DNA of 64,000 nucleotides from Clavaria fumosa. Lineage: Eukaryota; Basidiomycota; Agaricomycetes; Agaricales; Clavariaceae. Position 1 is the first letter of the stretch, and each line of letters begins with the position of its first letter. The stretch is taken from assembly GCA_951802425.1 (NCBI GenBank), contig OX637805.1, positions 992,001-1,056,000 of the forward strand, written 5' to 3'. Position numbers and translations under genes: made by a program. The notes under the pieces were generated by a model. That model had not been told where the DNA came from, ran no database searches, and saw nothing but the letters and a program-made list of their open reading frames with translations. This document shows positions 22,796 to 35,533 of the stretch, one piece after another.

Positions 22796-25773
22796 ATGGG
22801 CACGCACAAAGTCAGGATTGCTGCCCGCCTCAGACCATGCCTTCCGAGAGAGGTAGATGATAGATTGGTGCGCGTCGAACTGGCTCAGCGCGACGGCGAC
22901 GATGGCAGTCACGCTAAAGGCAACTACATCGCGGTGACGAACCCGCGCGACCCGTCACAGATTTTCAAATTCCCGTGCGTTTTTCCCTTTCCATGGCTCT
23001 GGGGCGCTTCGTGAACTGATCCAACATCATAGGTTTTCGTCATGCTACGGTCAGGACTCGACTCAGGAGGAGATTTTCTCTAATGATGTGGCACCCCTGC
23101 TTGAGCATGTTTTTCATGGCATCACCGTGACCATTTTCGCGTATGGAGTTACGTCGTCCGGGAAAACGCACACAATGCAAGGGACCAGTGAAGATCCAGG
23201 CGTTATTCCACGCGTGGTAGAGGTGCGCCTTTTTTCTCTCTCTCTTTTCTGGCCAGCGTGACGTGCAGCGTAATCCTTTGCATAGGCTGTATTTGGAAAG
23301 CAAGCCTCAATCAGAGATTATGATGTATCGATTTACCTATCGTATTTTGAGATATACAAAGACGAAGTTTATGACCTACTTGTCTCGCGCACCAATGTAT
23401 GATATTTCATCTTGATTTATCTGAGATTTCAACTCTGACACCGCTTTGATAGGCTCAGAAACTTCCTGTACGCGAGAACGACGCAGGCGAAATATTCGTA
23501 GCAAATCTAACAACGCTTTTGGTGTCATCCGTGTCTGAGTTTGAGGTCCTTTACACGTAAGTCCCCTCTGTTACTTGGAGCTCTTGCAAACACATATACA
23601 TGAATCTTTCATCAAGGCAAGCCATCAAACAACGCTCTGTGTCTTCAACGCTCCTGAACAATGCATCGTCTCGGTCACATGCGGTACTCTCCCTAACTGT
23701 GACTCTGTCGTCGCCTTCGAAGGGTACGTGGTGCCGTTCGAATTTGACACCCGCGTGTACGAATTTTTTTACAGTGATGGCTGGAAAGATAAATTTGATC
23801 GATTTAGCAGGGTCAGAAAATAACAAGGTATCTCATCGATCTTTTGCTTCCTGAAAATTGACGATGTACTGGTGAATGCAGCTCACAGGAAATAACGCTT
23901 CCCGTATGGCTGAATCTGCAGCCATAAATAAGTCCTTGAGCGTCCTAGGTCAGGTGGTCCATGCGCTGAATTCAGGCGCTGTGAGTTTCTTTCCCATTTA
24001 GGCGCCGACTACCCTCACGACTTGCTTTTGCAGACTCGCATACCCTATCGCAATTCCAAGCTTACTCGGATCCTTCAGGCCGCTTTGGGTGGTTCATCTC
24101 TAGGATTGCTCATATGCAATATTGCTCCAGGAGTCAAGTTTCGCCAAGACACGCTCAATACACTCAAGTATGATGTAATTTCAATATCTGTGTCGGTCCG
24201 GCTAACGTAGATGCAGTTTTGCAGTGCGGACGAAGAACGTCGAGAATAAGCCCGTGGTCAATGAGCGTGGTATGTGATCTGCCCTTCGGTGTTTTCTTCC
24301 ATATTACTTACGGAAGCCAACAGATACACGCCCGCAGGCTGCGCCGCGTCTATCCATCCATCCGACCCGCAAGCCTTTGAAGCCTGCCGACATACCCGGG
24401 AGCAAGAACGCGTCACGCTCTCGCCATGTCGTTCCAGCGAACGGAATGCGCTCGCCGCGTCCCAGCTGCGATGCCCGACGCCCATCGATCGCCCGATCTA
24501 GCTTGCCGCGACGGTCGTCCATCAATCGACCATCTTCTATCCTCCCTAAACCGCGGCCGTCGAAGGTGGCCTGGTCGTCAATCATTGCTGAAAGACCTGC
24601 TCAGCCTCGCCATCTGGCTTTGGGAGCTTTAACCCAGGCTGAGGACAAGACAAAGGGCGGTTGGGCCGGCTTGACTGATAAGGAAATTGATGAACGGGTC
24701 CGTATTTTACCACCCCGACCCAATTGTTTGGAATTCTGAGTAAGGTCCTCGCGACAGATCTCGAGAGTGGTTGAGATCGAAGTCGCTCGCCGGCTGAAGG
24801 AGGAAGCGGAGAAGAAACTTTCCCAGGACCAGCAGCATTCAGCGAATGCTGCTTCCCCATCGAGGGATCAATCCCCCTCGGCTCCGTCAAGACGAACCTC
24901 GACAGAGCATTCCATGTCTCGGGACATGCTATCGCCCATCTTGAGGCAGCATCGTGACCTCGACAACGAGTTGAGAGCGAGACTGGCCGACGTGGAGAAG
25001 ACGCTGTGAGTAGACATCGGCCCTCGCTCAGTATGAATCTTGTAGTATGAACTGAGGCTTTGCTTTAATTTGCAGAGATCGAAGAAAGAAGGAGGCGGAC
25101 CTTGCGGATGTTCTCTCGCCAGTTTCTAGGAAACGAACCGGAAGGGCTTACGTTGCTTTAGCACGGGCGCATTCCGAAAAGTCAGTATCTCTTGTGCTAT
25201 ACCGTGCATGACTCAAAGGTTGAAAATCTCGCGCAGAGGAGATCTGGAGATCGCTTTAGATCTGTACCGCAAAGCCGCGTCATACGTTCCAGACAATCAG
25301 AAACTTCGTGAAAGGTGGATATTATATCTTATCAACGTCTTTTTGTATAGTATATCTTCTCGCAGATCTCATCATTATTAATATCTATTTTGGCATGATC
25401 TAGGATTATTCAGATTGAACTGGCGTTGGAGACGAGCAGGCCGTTTGTTCCCAGCCCTAGAAAGAAGGGTCAAAGAAAGAGCAAGGTGAAGGGCATGGGC
25501 AAAAGGAAGGTTCAGACAAACGAAAAGGGAAACAAATCCAAAGATGAAGACCGGGACGAGAATTGGTTGGATTATGATGAAGATGAAGAGGGAAAGATGC
25601 AACCTATTGATTCTACCTCGCGACGTGGATGTCAGCTGGGCCACCCTGAACTCTTCGGACTCGAGATGGCAAATAGCGATTTGCGCAGCCCTTTTTCGAA
25701 GCGACGCTTTGGGGAGTCTGAGGATCCCAGTGCCTTGGCAACGTCTGCTAAGCGGTCAAGGCCAAATCTTTGA
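22796..25773 (+). CDS. kinesin-like protein, KIF22/Kid type
   Basis: Microtubule motor with an N-terminal motor domain. Fourteen exons: 22796-22974, 23033-23222, 23286-23396, 23453-23556, 23617-23723, 23775-23827, 23882-23980, 24034-24167, 24217-24269, 24324-24697, 24758-25005, 25076-25180, 25237-25314, 25404-25773; 734 residues. The motor begins KVRIAARLRP. The P-loop is AYGVTSSGKTHTM (about 98-105), switch I is NNASSRSHAVLS, switch II is INLIDLAGSE, and the neck follows NTLNFAVRTKN. A basic, Pro/Ser-rich region comes next, then a predicted coiled coil and a short TPR-like unit (GDLEIALDLYRKAASYVPDN). The tail is Lys-rich and then acidic, with a likely nuclear localisation signal. Assignment to KIF22 rests on domain order and is less sure than the kinesin call. 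TCACGTGA lies at 22719-22726, 70 bp upstream. Confidence 0.9.
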
Positions 25774-25919
25774 ACGTTGATGTCGTCATCTTGGCCGCCC
25801 ATTTGAGCGCTGACGGCTAGGAATAGAATCTTTTTTTGTTTCTTAGGTAAAGGAATGCACTCGAGACGCGAATTGCAATGCATTGCGAGAAATACGGTTC
25901 TCAACAAATTAGATCCTGG

Positions 25920-27055
25920 CTATGCTCCAATCCTGCTAGCTAATTGTAGCACTGAACTCACAAGACCCGGCGCATCACTGCTCTCCACACATTGTGCGAC
26001 AATTTCCCCAATGTCGAGCGGTGGAGAGCAAGAAGCTGAGGCTAGGAGACGTGTGTTTGGATGGAAAAGAAGAATTAATGTTATGCGTGATGACGACGAT
26101 TTCGAAGAGCCTTTGGGAATGAGATAAGTCAAATGCCATTCGTTCTCCGTCGGGTGTTCGGACGAGAGCAAATTATGCATGCATCGATGTAATGCAAGCG
26201 AATTGGTGAACCTAGGGAGTAAATGTGTTACGGTTCCAGCGCCAGAATTAACATCAATTACCAAGCAGCTCACCAATCATAGAGTGGGACTAAGGAATCG
26301 TCCTGGACTCCTTCAACCTGTTCCCGCACGGCTCGCATTGACTCGGCCCTCTCTACTCTCAGTCCTTCAACAGCCCTCCCTTCTTCTTTTAAGCGCTCCT
26401 TCGCAAGAGCCACGCTTCGGCGCAAGGAAGAGAGCTGTTCGTCTAGTGACTGCAGCGACGTAGATTGTGCATCAAGGTGCGCCAATGCACTTGGAATCGT
26501 CAGTCGCGGCGTGGGATATGCTTGCCGAAGACGCGTGAGCGTGAGACGCGCGTTGAGAATGGAGCTCGAGCGTGCGGATAATTGGGCGGTCAGAGCCGTA
26601 GCATTGTCGTGCTCTAAGGCACCAAGACTGATCGTCTCAACGTGATCAAACAGGACCTGAAATCACCCACCCTGCTCAACCAATGGTGCCAGCGTTCTCA
26701 TATCAGTTTGTCTTTGGATTAAGCGCGCTTTAGCCGTTCTGAGCGCAGCCTTCTTCACCTCGATGGCACTTGCGAGTTTGGCATTCGTACCAGCCGTGAT
26801 GAGAGGTGCGTCGTCTGTGTCAGATACAATTGTCTTAATGTATTTGTCCTTTGCGTTGAGCTCGAGGTATTGAAATTTCTGTTTCCGCAAATGTGAAAGA
26901 TGGGAAGAGAGAGCCGGCGACAGATGAGATGGGTCTTTCGAAGTGAGAGGTGAAGATAGAGGAAGTGAGGCAAATGCATGCTTGGTGGAAACGATATGTA
27001 GTGTTTGCGGGATCGTCTGGGTGGAGGTTGGTTCGGTTTCGTTCATTGTTTGCAT
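25920..27055 (-). CDS. SOS7: kinetochore protein, Sos7 family
   Basis: Coiled-coil kinetochore protein of the Sos7 family; in fission yeast Sos7 sits with the KNL1 homologue Spc7. Three exons on the minus strand: 27055-26667, 26627-26274, 26211-25920; 344 residues from the first ATG (a second is nine bases in). Family-like motifs are YLELNAKDKYIKTIVSD, the coiled coil around SLDEQLSSLRRSVALAKERL, and LVPLYDWFTNSLALH split over the last intron, with TRLLASASCSPPLDIGE near the end. Exon 1 reads into a TGA unless a 39-nt intron (26628-26666, GTGATT...ATCAG) is removed; that intron is short but restores the frame. The gene is convergent with the kinesin, 146 bp apart. Confidence 0.75.
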
Positions 27056-27379
27056 TGAGCTTGCTCGTTGGAAGCGCGTGGGCAGAACGCGGTGTGGTTA
27101 ACGGATCACGTGGTATTCATGATCACGCAGATGTCACGTTCGCGCGTGCCTGACGTTTCGGGTTTCAGTATTACAGTGCAGTGCTTGCAGGTACATAAGC
27201 GGATGGGATTGTGGCAAAATATTATTTTACTGTTGTCCGAGGGGACCATGGTGCATGGGAGGATGTGTACCTGAGTTTGACATGGAAATGGTTCGCAAGT
27301 TAACGAGAAACAGAAAACCACCCTATAGACACGCTATACGCGACCAAACACAGATCCGTGACTCACTATATACACGCGT
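27056..27379. promoter_or_regulatory. SOS7 upstream region
   Basis: A 324-bp interval before SOS7 that also contains the 3' flank of the CCCH-protein gene. A TCACGTGG site lies at 27106-27113, about 50 bp upstream of the SOS7 ATG. Confidence 0.4.
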
Positions 27380-29747
27380 TTAACCATCCATGCTGAAGAG
27401 GTCATCATCGTCCGCGACTGGCCGGCTGAGAGGACTCCGCGGCCCCCCTTGGCTTGGCCACCGACTCCCGCTTGGGTTACGTGACATCCCCATTGCCTGC
27501 GGTTGTCCTGATGCACCAGAGGATAACGTCTGCGGCCCTCTGGGGGGCGCGGCGGAGAACGACAGCCTGGACATCATGCCATCAAGACCGGCACCCGTTG
27601 AGACTCCAACCCCATGGGGTACAGAAGGATATTCCAGCGCGTTACTGGTGCCCATCCATTCATGGCCGTTTGAGCCCGATATATGAGCTCCCAGGCCGGT
27701 GCTAAACGGAGTTGAAACGTTCGGGGAAGGGACCGATGGGAGTGGAGGTAGGGCGTGTACCCTAGAATATCCTGCTGCTAGACCTTGCGGTAAACTCTGA
27801 CCTGGGGCATGAGATTGGAGTGCTCGTGTTGAAGGAGAGATCGCATGAGCATGCTTATTATCCTCTACCTCAGCATTAAGCCCATTTCCGGCGCGCAACA
27901 TGGCTCGCGTGAAGGGACCCGTGACGAAATGGGAGTCTTGGGGGCCGTTATAGGGGCCCGCACCACTCAATGCGTTCGGCCGAGGAGGTGGAAGAGCCAT
28001 AGCATTCGGTTTCGGCGTCGTCAATGCGTTAGGAGGCATGGTGGTTGTCATGTTAGGCCCCGGTCCCATGGTTGGGTATAGACTCTGCGGACCTGATAGG
28101 GCGCCTAAGTTTGCTGATTTCGAGCTGTGATAGTGGTGATGAAGACCCGGGAGGAACGCAGCAGAAGCATTAGAAGGAGCAAGCAAAGAGGGGTTAAGTA
28201 CGTCTTCGCCAAATGAGGGTCCGCCTAAAACGGAGCTAGACTTGAATGAACGGGGAGTCCCCATTGCAACCGCTGTGTTCAGACCCAGACCATTTCCCAT
28301 GCCGTCACCCGGACCAAGAAAGCCGTTCTCATTGTCGGCCCAGATAGATCTTATCTCGCTGAGGAGCGAAGGAGCAGGCACCGAACGGGAATAACGATGA
28401 TGGCCTCCTTCAACGTTGAGACGTAATCCAGATGACGAATCATGGATGGGTGTGATGGTTACTGGGTTTGCGGCTGGTCCTTGACCCGAGTTGGTTCGTG
28501 ACATCCTCCTTGATTTCTCTTCGGGTGTGAGCAGGTCGGTCAATGAACTCGGTATGAATTCCTCCAGATCCTCCTCTCCCGCAGCTACCTCTCCGCCTAG
28601 AGCCATTGATCCCAACACCTTGGTGTCCAAACCTGCCTTGACACGAGATGGGACGGTATTTGGATCTGGATTCCAATTTCTATTCGCTCCAAGCGACATT
28701 GCAATCCCTGATCGAGTTTTGAAATCGGAGGTATCATCTGACCTTTCATACGAGAGGAACATAGATGGTGCACCAGGAGCTGAGAATGGAGAGGTGGAGG
28801 TGAGGCCAGCGCCTTGTATGGGGGAGGTTCCAGGAGAGAAACCATTCATTCTAGACGTATGCTGAGGTGAGACACGTGGTGGAGAACCAATGGGTCCGAA
28901 ATCAACGGAATTGGAGGCTCTGTGTGAAGGCACAGCAGCCCGACGGGGAGTGCTGGCGGGTAACGGCGGAGGCGACTTGGATTGTATAATATCGGATTCC
29001 TGCGTGGTGGATGGCTCCGCAGACATGGAAGGCTGGGCAGATGGGGGCGGAGTTGAGAATTTGCGTTGGGCAGGAGGCGTAGAAAGCGTATCATCCTCAT
29101 CCAAGAGGTCTATAGTGGTGAAATCTGTGTCTTTGAGGGTGGGAGCGGGAGCCGAAGGTGAGATGGACGCTTTCAGAGGCATCGTCAATGGGGGGCGCGC
29201 CGACGCAGGTAATATTCGTGTTGGAGCCGTCGACCCAGAGAACAGAGGGTTTCGGTGGTTTACGTCGAGAGAATTACTAGTTGTGTGATCGCGTTTCTGA
29301 GCTCGAACCCCCTTAGCCCCATCCCTCCCGGAACCGGCGCTTGCGCCCGCTGCAATTTGAGCGGCTTTTTTGTTCTTCTTGTCCATCGCCATACTCTGCC
29401 CGGGCAGAATATGTGCCAGAGCACACTTATGACCAAATTTGCAGTTGCCTTTCACGAACCAGGCGCAGACATCCTTTTGTTGGCCTGGTTCATGGTGCGA
29501 GAAAGGACAGGAAGGACCCGCAGTGCATGAGCCTACTTTGAAGAACTTGCAAGGCACATGTGAGAGGTCTTTCGCTGCTGAGAAGTATAAGTGATGTTTT
29601 GTCATTCAGTCAAGGGTAAGAACACAAACCTTTGGTGGAGGGCTTCGACTTGGAGTGCCTTTCCTTGTCCCCGCCAGAATCCTTTGGTCTGTCTCTTTCG
29701 GGACTCTGAGCGTTTTCAGAATTCTTCTCTGCAGTGGGTATTACCAT
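27380..29747 (-). CDS. CCCH zinc-finger protein
   Basis: Putative nucleic-acid-binding protein with two CCCH zinc fingers near the N-terminus. Two exons on the minus strand: 29747-29630 and 29577-27380; 771 residues. Finger 1 is C49-x7-C57-x5-C63-x3-H67 in CKFFKVGSCTAGPSCPFSH. Finger 2 is C77-x7-C85-x5-C91-x3-H95 in CAWFVKGNCKFGHKCALAH, followed by LPGQSMAMDKKNKKAAQ. The remaining 650 residues are low-complexity, rich in Ser, Pro, Gly and Asn, with short conserved-looking islands such as EFIPSSLTDLLTPEEKSRRM and LSEIRSIWADNENGF. It resembles the fungal Lee1-like group; whether it binds RNA or DNA is unknown. Exon 1 supplies a charged leader ending SKPSTK. Confidence 0.85.
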
Positions 29748-30185
29748 TCTGCGGTTAATATTCACGAATTGGAATGGGCTGAGAGGGTAGTAGACGTTAA
29801 AGCAAGGTTCAACAGAGCAAGGCTCAAGCACACGAGCTGAGTGGGATCCGCTTTTGTATGTATGTGTGAGTTGGTCGGCAAACTTTAGGCGACAAACTTG
29901 ACCATTTTTGGGCCTGTTTTTTTTTTCGTCGCTTGTCTGCTGGCTCATTGGCCTTCACCGCAATCTGACCAGCCGGAGCCGTGGATCAGGCGGCGATGTC
30001 CATTGCAGCACATTGACCGCATCTGCTGTATAGCCGATTCAAGTCTTTTCTTTGCCCGGTTCAAAAGTCGAGCTCATAACTCATCCTAACTCATAATAAG
30101 CCGGACCTTATTAGGCCTTTCCAAGTCCCGTGTCTCGCGCACACTGCTCTTGCGTTTGTCTTCATCAAAGAAGAGTGAACGCGTC
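29748..30185. promoter_or_regulatory. divergent promoter, CCCH protein / MAP kinase
   Basis: A 438-bp interval between divergent start codons. No TATA box or repeat stands out; a T-tract is present near 29920. Confidence 0.35.
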
Positions 30186-31723
<1,538 letters not shown>

Positions 31724-32107
31724 ACATCGTCAACATATACCCCAGCGACTGCGTTCGCTACGCTCGAATTGGCACCTCTTCTTATCCATTTGAGCCACCT
31801 TATTATTCTCCTGTCGGAGCACAAGAGATACGTTTGATTACAGTACTGGCCGTTCTTGTTTACTATCTGCAATCCTGCATTGCCTGGATGTACCCGCATT
31901 CATAACATTTCTCCTTTCATCTCTCGAGCAAGAAACCAACTACGCTTTGATTTTTACGCCCTGGGCGCGCTGCCCCTTCGAATCTCAGAAGACTTTGTAG
32001 TGCGTAGCCTGCACATGCTAGGACAGCACAACAGTCACATTCAAAAGAACGGACTCTCATGGACAAGGGTACGGTGGAACACTGTATTATCAAGGGTACA
32101 TCAAAAC
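31724..32107. other. convergent intergenic region
   Basis: A 384-bp interval between the 3' ends of the MAP kinase and L10 genes. No gene, RNA or repeat was recognised. Confidence 0.35.
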
Positions 32108-32922
32108 CTACGCGCGTGACTGATTGCGTAGGTTCGTCTCTAGTGGGCCTTTGGGGCGGATGAACTGTACGTATGCTCCATCCCTGCGGTGCTATCGTCA
32201 GCTCAGTTCCTTCAGAGTCACCGTGATACACTTACTGCAAGACCTTCTTCTCATCCTTGAGCTTGAGATAATCCTCCTTCGGGACATTGGTGAAACCCCA
32301 CTTCTTTGAAACGATGATCTTTTGACGACCGGGGAACTTGTATCGGGCACGTCGGAGAGCTTCCATGATGACAGGAGCATGCTGCTCCTTGCACCTAATT
32401 GACAAAATGATTTGACCGATATCCACGCGGGCCACCGTTCCATAGGGCTTGCCCCAAGCGCCGCGCATACCAGTTTGCAATCTGGAAGTCGCAGGTCATA
32501 TATGCATCAGCAATGAAACCCACGAGCGAATAAATCATACGCACCGATCGGCTCCCGCGCAACTGAGCATCTTGTTAATCCGCAGCACATGGAAGGGATG
32601 CACACGGACCCTGAGATGGAATGAATCCTTGCCACTGGTCTTCGTGACGTATTTGTTGGCACAGATACGGGCAGCCTCGAGTGCTTCGCTCGAGAGCTGC
32701 TCGTACTCGTCGGACACAAGGTGACAACAGAAGGGGAATTCGTCGACAGAAGCTCGTTTTCGTCCCAAGTCAAATATTTTGATCTACTGAGCAGTGAGAT
32801 TAAAGGTTTCAGACGGTACCAATGACAATAACCTTAGGATCTGGTACACCACGGTTATATCGAGATTTGGGGTAGGGCTTATTCTTGCAGTAGCGATAGC
32901 ACCTGGCCGGGCGGCGACCCAT
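32108..32922 (-). CDS. RPL10: 60S ribosomal protein L10 (uL16)
   Basis: Universal large-subunit protein at the peptidyl-transferase centre and tRNA corridor; joins pre-60S late in the cytoplasm. Four exons on the minus strand: 32922-32833, 32783-32545, 32481-32236, 32183-32108; 216 residues, normal length. It begins [20 protein letters not shown]. Recognisable blocks are [59 protein letters not shown] and [10 protein letters not shown]. The loop that contacts the P-site tRNA lies around [14 protein letters not shown]. An AG just before the ATG (GCAG|GTCGCC) suggests a 5' UTR intron. Confidence 0.97.
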
Positions 32923-33241
32923 GGCGACCTGCGAAAGAAATCAGCGTCATCCGCAAGGAGAGAGTCGCATCCAATGTCTCCTTGGCTCTAAACAGCCAAA
33001 GAACGGTAGGAACAGATGAAAGCCACATACTCCTTTGCAATAGGGACTCTGAGGGAATAAGGATGAGTTGTGTCGAAAGGGCGACGACGTTGAGCTGGAG
33101 GAAATATGGCTAATGCTTACGCGTCAACCACCCGTGAGCTTACGTCACAACTAAAGCGACTTAGTAAGACGGAGCTGAGCAGCAACCAGAAACGCCATTT
33201 TGATCACGTCAGACCGCCGCGTCGCGTGTACGACTGCACAA
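32923..33241. promoter_or_regulatory. divergent promoter, RPL10 / DNAJC17
   Basis: A 319-bp interval between divergent genes, probably including a 5' UTR intron of RPL10. No TATA box was recognised. Confidence 0.4.
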
Positions 33242-34505
33242 ATGTCCGAGAACGACCCTTACGAGGTGCTGGGCGTCGAATTCGACGCAAGCGAGCAAGC
33301 CATCAAGACAGCTTATCGCCAACGCTCACTCAAAGTCCATCCCGACAGGGTGAGCGCCGGGGCAACCCCCATGATTCTAATTCCTCCGTTTCTAACCGTT
33401 GCCTCGATTTCTCGTCCGAGTAGAATCCAGACAACCCTGATGCAGCAAGACTGTTCCACGAGCTCAACCAGGCTTATGAGCTGCTGCTCGATCCGCTGCG
33501 TAAGCTCGCCGTAGATGCAAAGCTGCGGCTCAAGCAGGCGCGTACACAGCGGTTCGCCGCATTCGATGCGAAGAGGAAGGGTATGGTAGCAGAACTAGAA
33601 GAAAGGGAGGAGGCCTTCAAGAAGGCTAAAATGGAGAATAGGCAGAGAGAAGAAGAAAGGCTGAAGGAAGAGGAAAGGATCAAGGAGCAGGGACGAAGAT
33701 TGCGAGAAGAGAAGCTTCAGGAATGGCAAAAGCGAGAGGATGCAATGAGCAAGACAGGCACAGAAGGCGAGCAAATGCCACCCGAAATTGGTATGTTCAA
33801 TCCTTCGCTTCCAGACCAGGAAGCAAAATATAATATCTCTCATAGGATCTCTGGATACCACAGTCCGGCTCAAATACACGCTCGCCGCACATCCGGAGTT
33901 GACCACCACCGCTTCTCTCTCCCTCCTCTTATCACGCTTTGGGCCGACTGACACGGAGACGATTCAGATCCTTCTGAAACCCCCCAAGAAATCTCCAGAT
34001 AAACCTGCCAAGTTTGTCATTGCTGTAGTGGAATTCAAGCAGATAGGCGACGCATTCGCGGCTGTGCATGCCAGTGGGCGGGTGGAGTATGGTATGACGG
34101 GGATCCAGATTGATTGGGTGGAAGGCAAGGAGCCGGAGATTCTAGGATGGCTTAAGGAACGTGGCGTTTTAGGTGGTCAGTGTACCAAGGGCAAGGAGTC
34201 GCCATGTCCTACGGGAGTCCTACAAGAAGTCGACGAAGCGAAAGCATCAAAAGCCGGGCGGCCACAGCTGCAGGAGAAGGGCGACTTATCCGCGTTCTCA
34301 TCTTTCCCCGACTCCATTGTTAGTGTTTGCTTTACCGCCCACTGTCGCTGATTTCAGTCTGACGCTGTATGTCCTGTAGCCCGACTTCACGCCCCAGCAC
34401 CCAGACGCATCCGGAATCGACTATGAATCACTGACACTCATGCGGCTTCGCCAAGCAGAGAGGGAAAGATTAGAGCGCGAGATCAGGCAGCTGGAGCAGG
34501 ACTGA
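33242..34505 (+). CDS. DNAJC17: J-domain/RRM splicing-associated protein, DNAJC17 type
   Basis: J-protein associated with the spliceosome in other eukaryotes (DNAJC17 / Cwf23). Four exons: 33242-33349, 33424-33790, 33846-34318, 34380-34505; 357 residues. The J domain covers about residues 5-70, starting DPYEVLGVEFDASEQAIKTA, with the HPD motif in KVHPDRNPDNPDAA. A highly charged Lys/Glu/Arg coiled coil follows (about 95-150). The RRM covers about 165-250 (TVRLKYTLA, ILLKPPKKSP, AVVEFKQIGDAFAAV). The C-terminus has a helix MRLRQAERERLEREIRQLEQ. The poorly conserved stretch around 34170-34300 stays open and is kept as exon, but a further small intron cannot be excluded. Confidence 0.88.
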
Positions 34506-35533
34506 ATTGATCTCAGGCGCATTGTACGGCCCACTTCCCCGACGAAGCTGGCGTTTTATCAACCAACCTGATCGTGTGAAAGCGACTGGTCGCCTTACGG
34601 AAAGCAGGGCGGTGGATTTCGCTGCTTCTGGGACAACAATAATGTTGGTATGTATGTCCGTGATCAAACTTACGCCTTGTATCAACGGATGACATGGCTG
34701 ATGCACGATAAGTTGATGTGTTCAATGAAACAGATGACATTTGTCATTTGGCTACGACCTTCGTGTTCGCTGGAGTTGGCAGGGGCTCGAACTCGGCTCT
34801 TACTCAGTGAATGAAGTGGTCCGCGAGCAGAAGCCCTCACCCTTCTACCCTCCACCCCTGGCCGATACTACAGGGATCTCCACCCCGCATCTACATCATC
34901 ACCGCGGTGGAACTCAACATCGTAACTCCCCAGACTGCACGGTTTTTCACGCCAGTTGAGGATAGTAGAATCTCCACCTCTATGCCATATACCCTTAACC
35001 ATATCAGTCCTCGTGCCACTGGTATCTATTCAATGTCCCTTTCCTTCGCTAAATCGCAGAAGCCATCGCGTCGGCGCGATCATCCTCTTCTCTCAAGCTC
35101 ATTTTCCCGGCGACCCAACGCAACAAACAAGTGGTCCAGCATGAGCTTGGAAAACATCTTTATAAATATGCCAGCAGGCCGACCACTAGATCATGGCAGT
35201 TAATTCACAAAGCGCCCTTTCTCGCACATGTAAGCTCGAACATTGCGCTCATGGTCAAACTGGTCAAAGTTGGTGCTTGAATGTTTATGTATACCACGCC
35301 ATGTTCCATCTCCTTCGCTCTCCCCGATAGTTCCAGCGTGCTCTGCCTCCCAAAGTCCTTACACAACGGTATAGAGATCCACCACATAATGTAGTGTAGG
35401 AATCGTACGGAGGTAGGCTCGATGTCAATGATATGAGAGAATGAAAACATTTCCGATAGTTGCGATGCGTAGAGATCATAAAACCAGCAAGATTTCACGA
35501 GTGCATGAGCAAGGGAAACTTGATTGCCGCTCG
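34506..35533. other. convergent 1-kb intergenic region
   Basis: Between the 3' ends of the DNAJC17-type gene and the Sec24-family gene. No coding region, RNA or repeat was supported. Confidence 0.35.

Noticed and set aside
26662..26664. In-frame stop in SOS7, considered as evidence of a pseudogene
   Set aside because: A 39-nt intron with usable signals removes it, and the downstream exons match the family through two further junctions.
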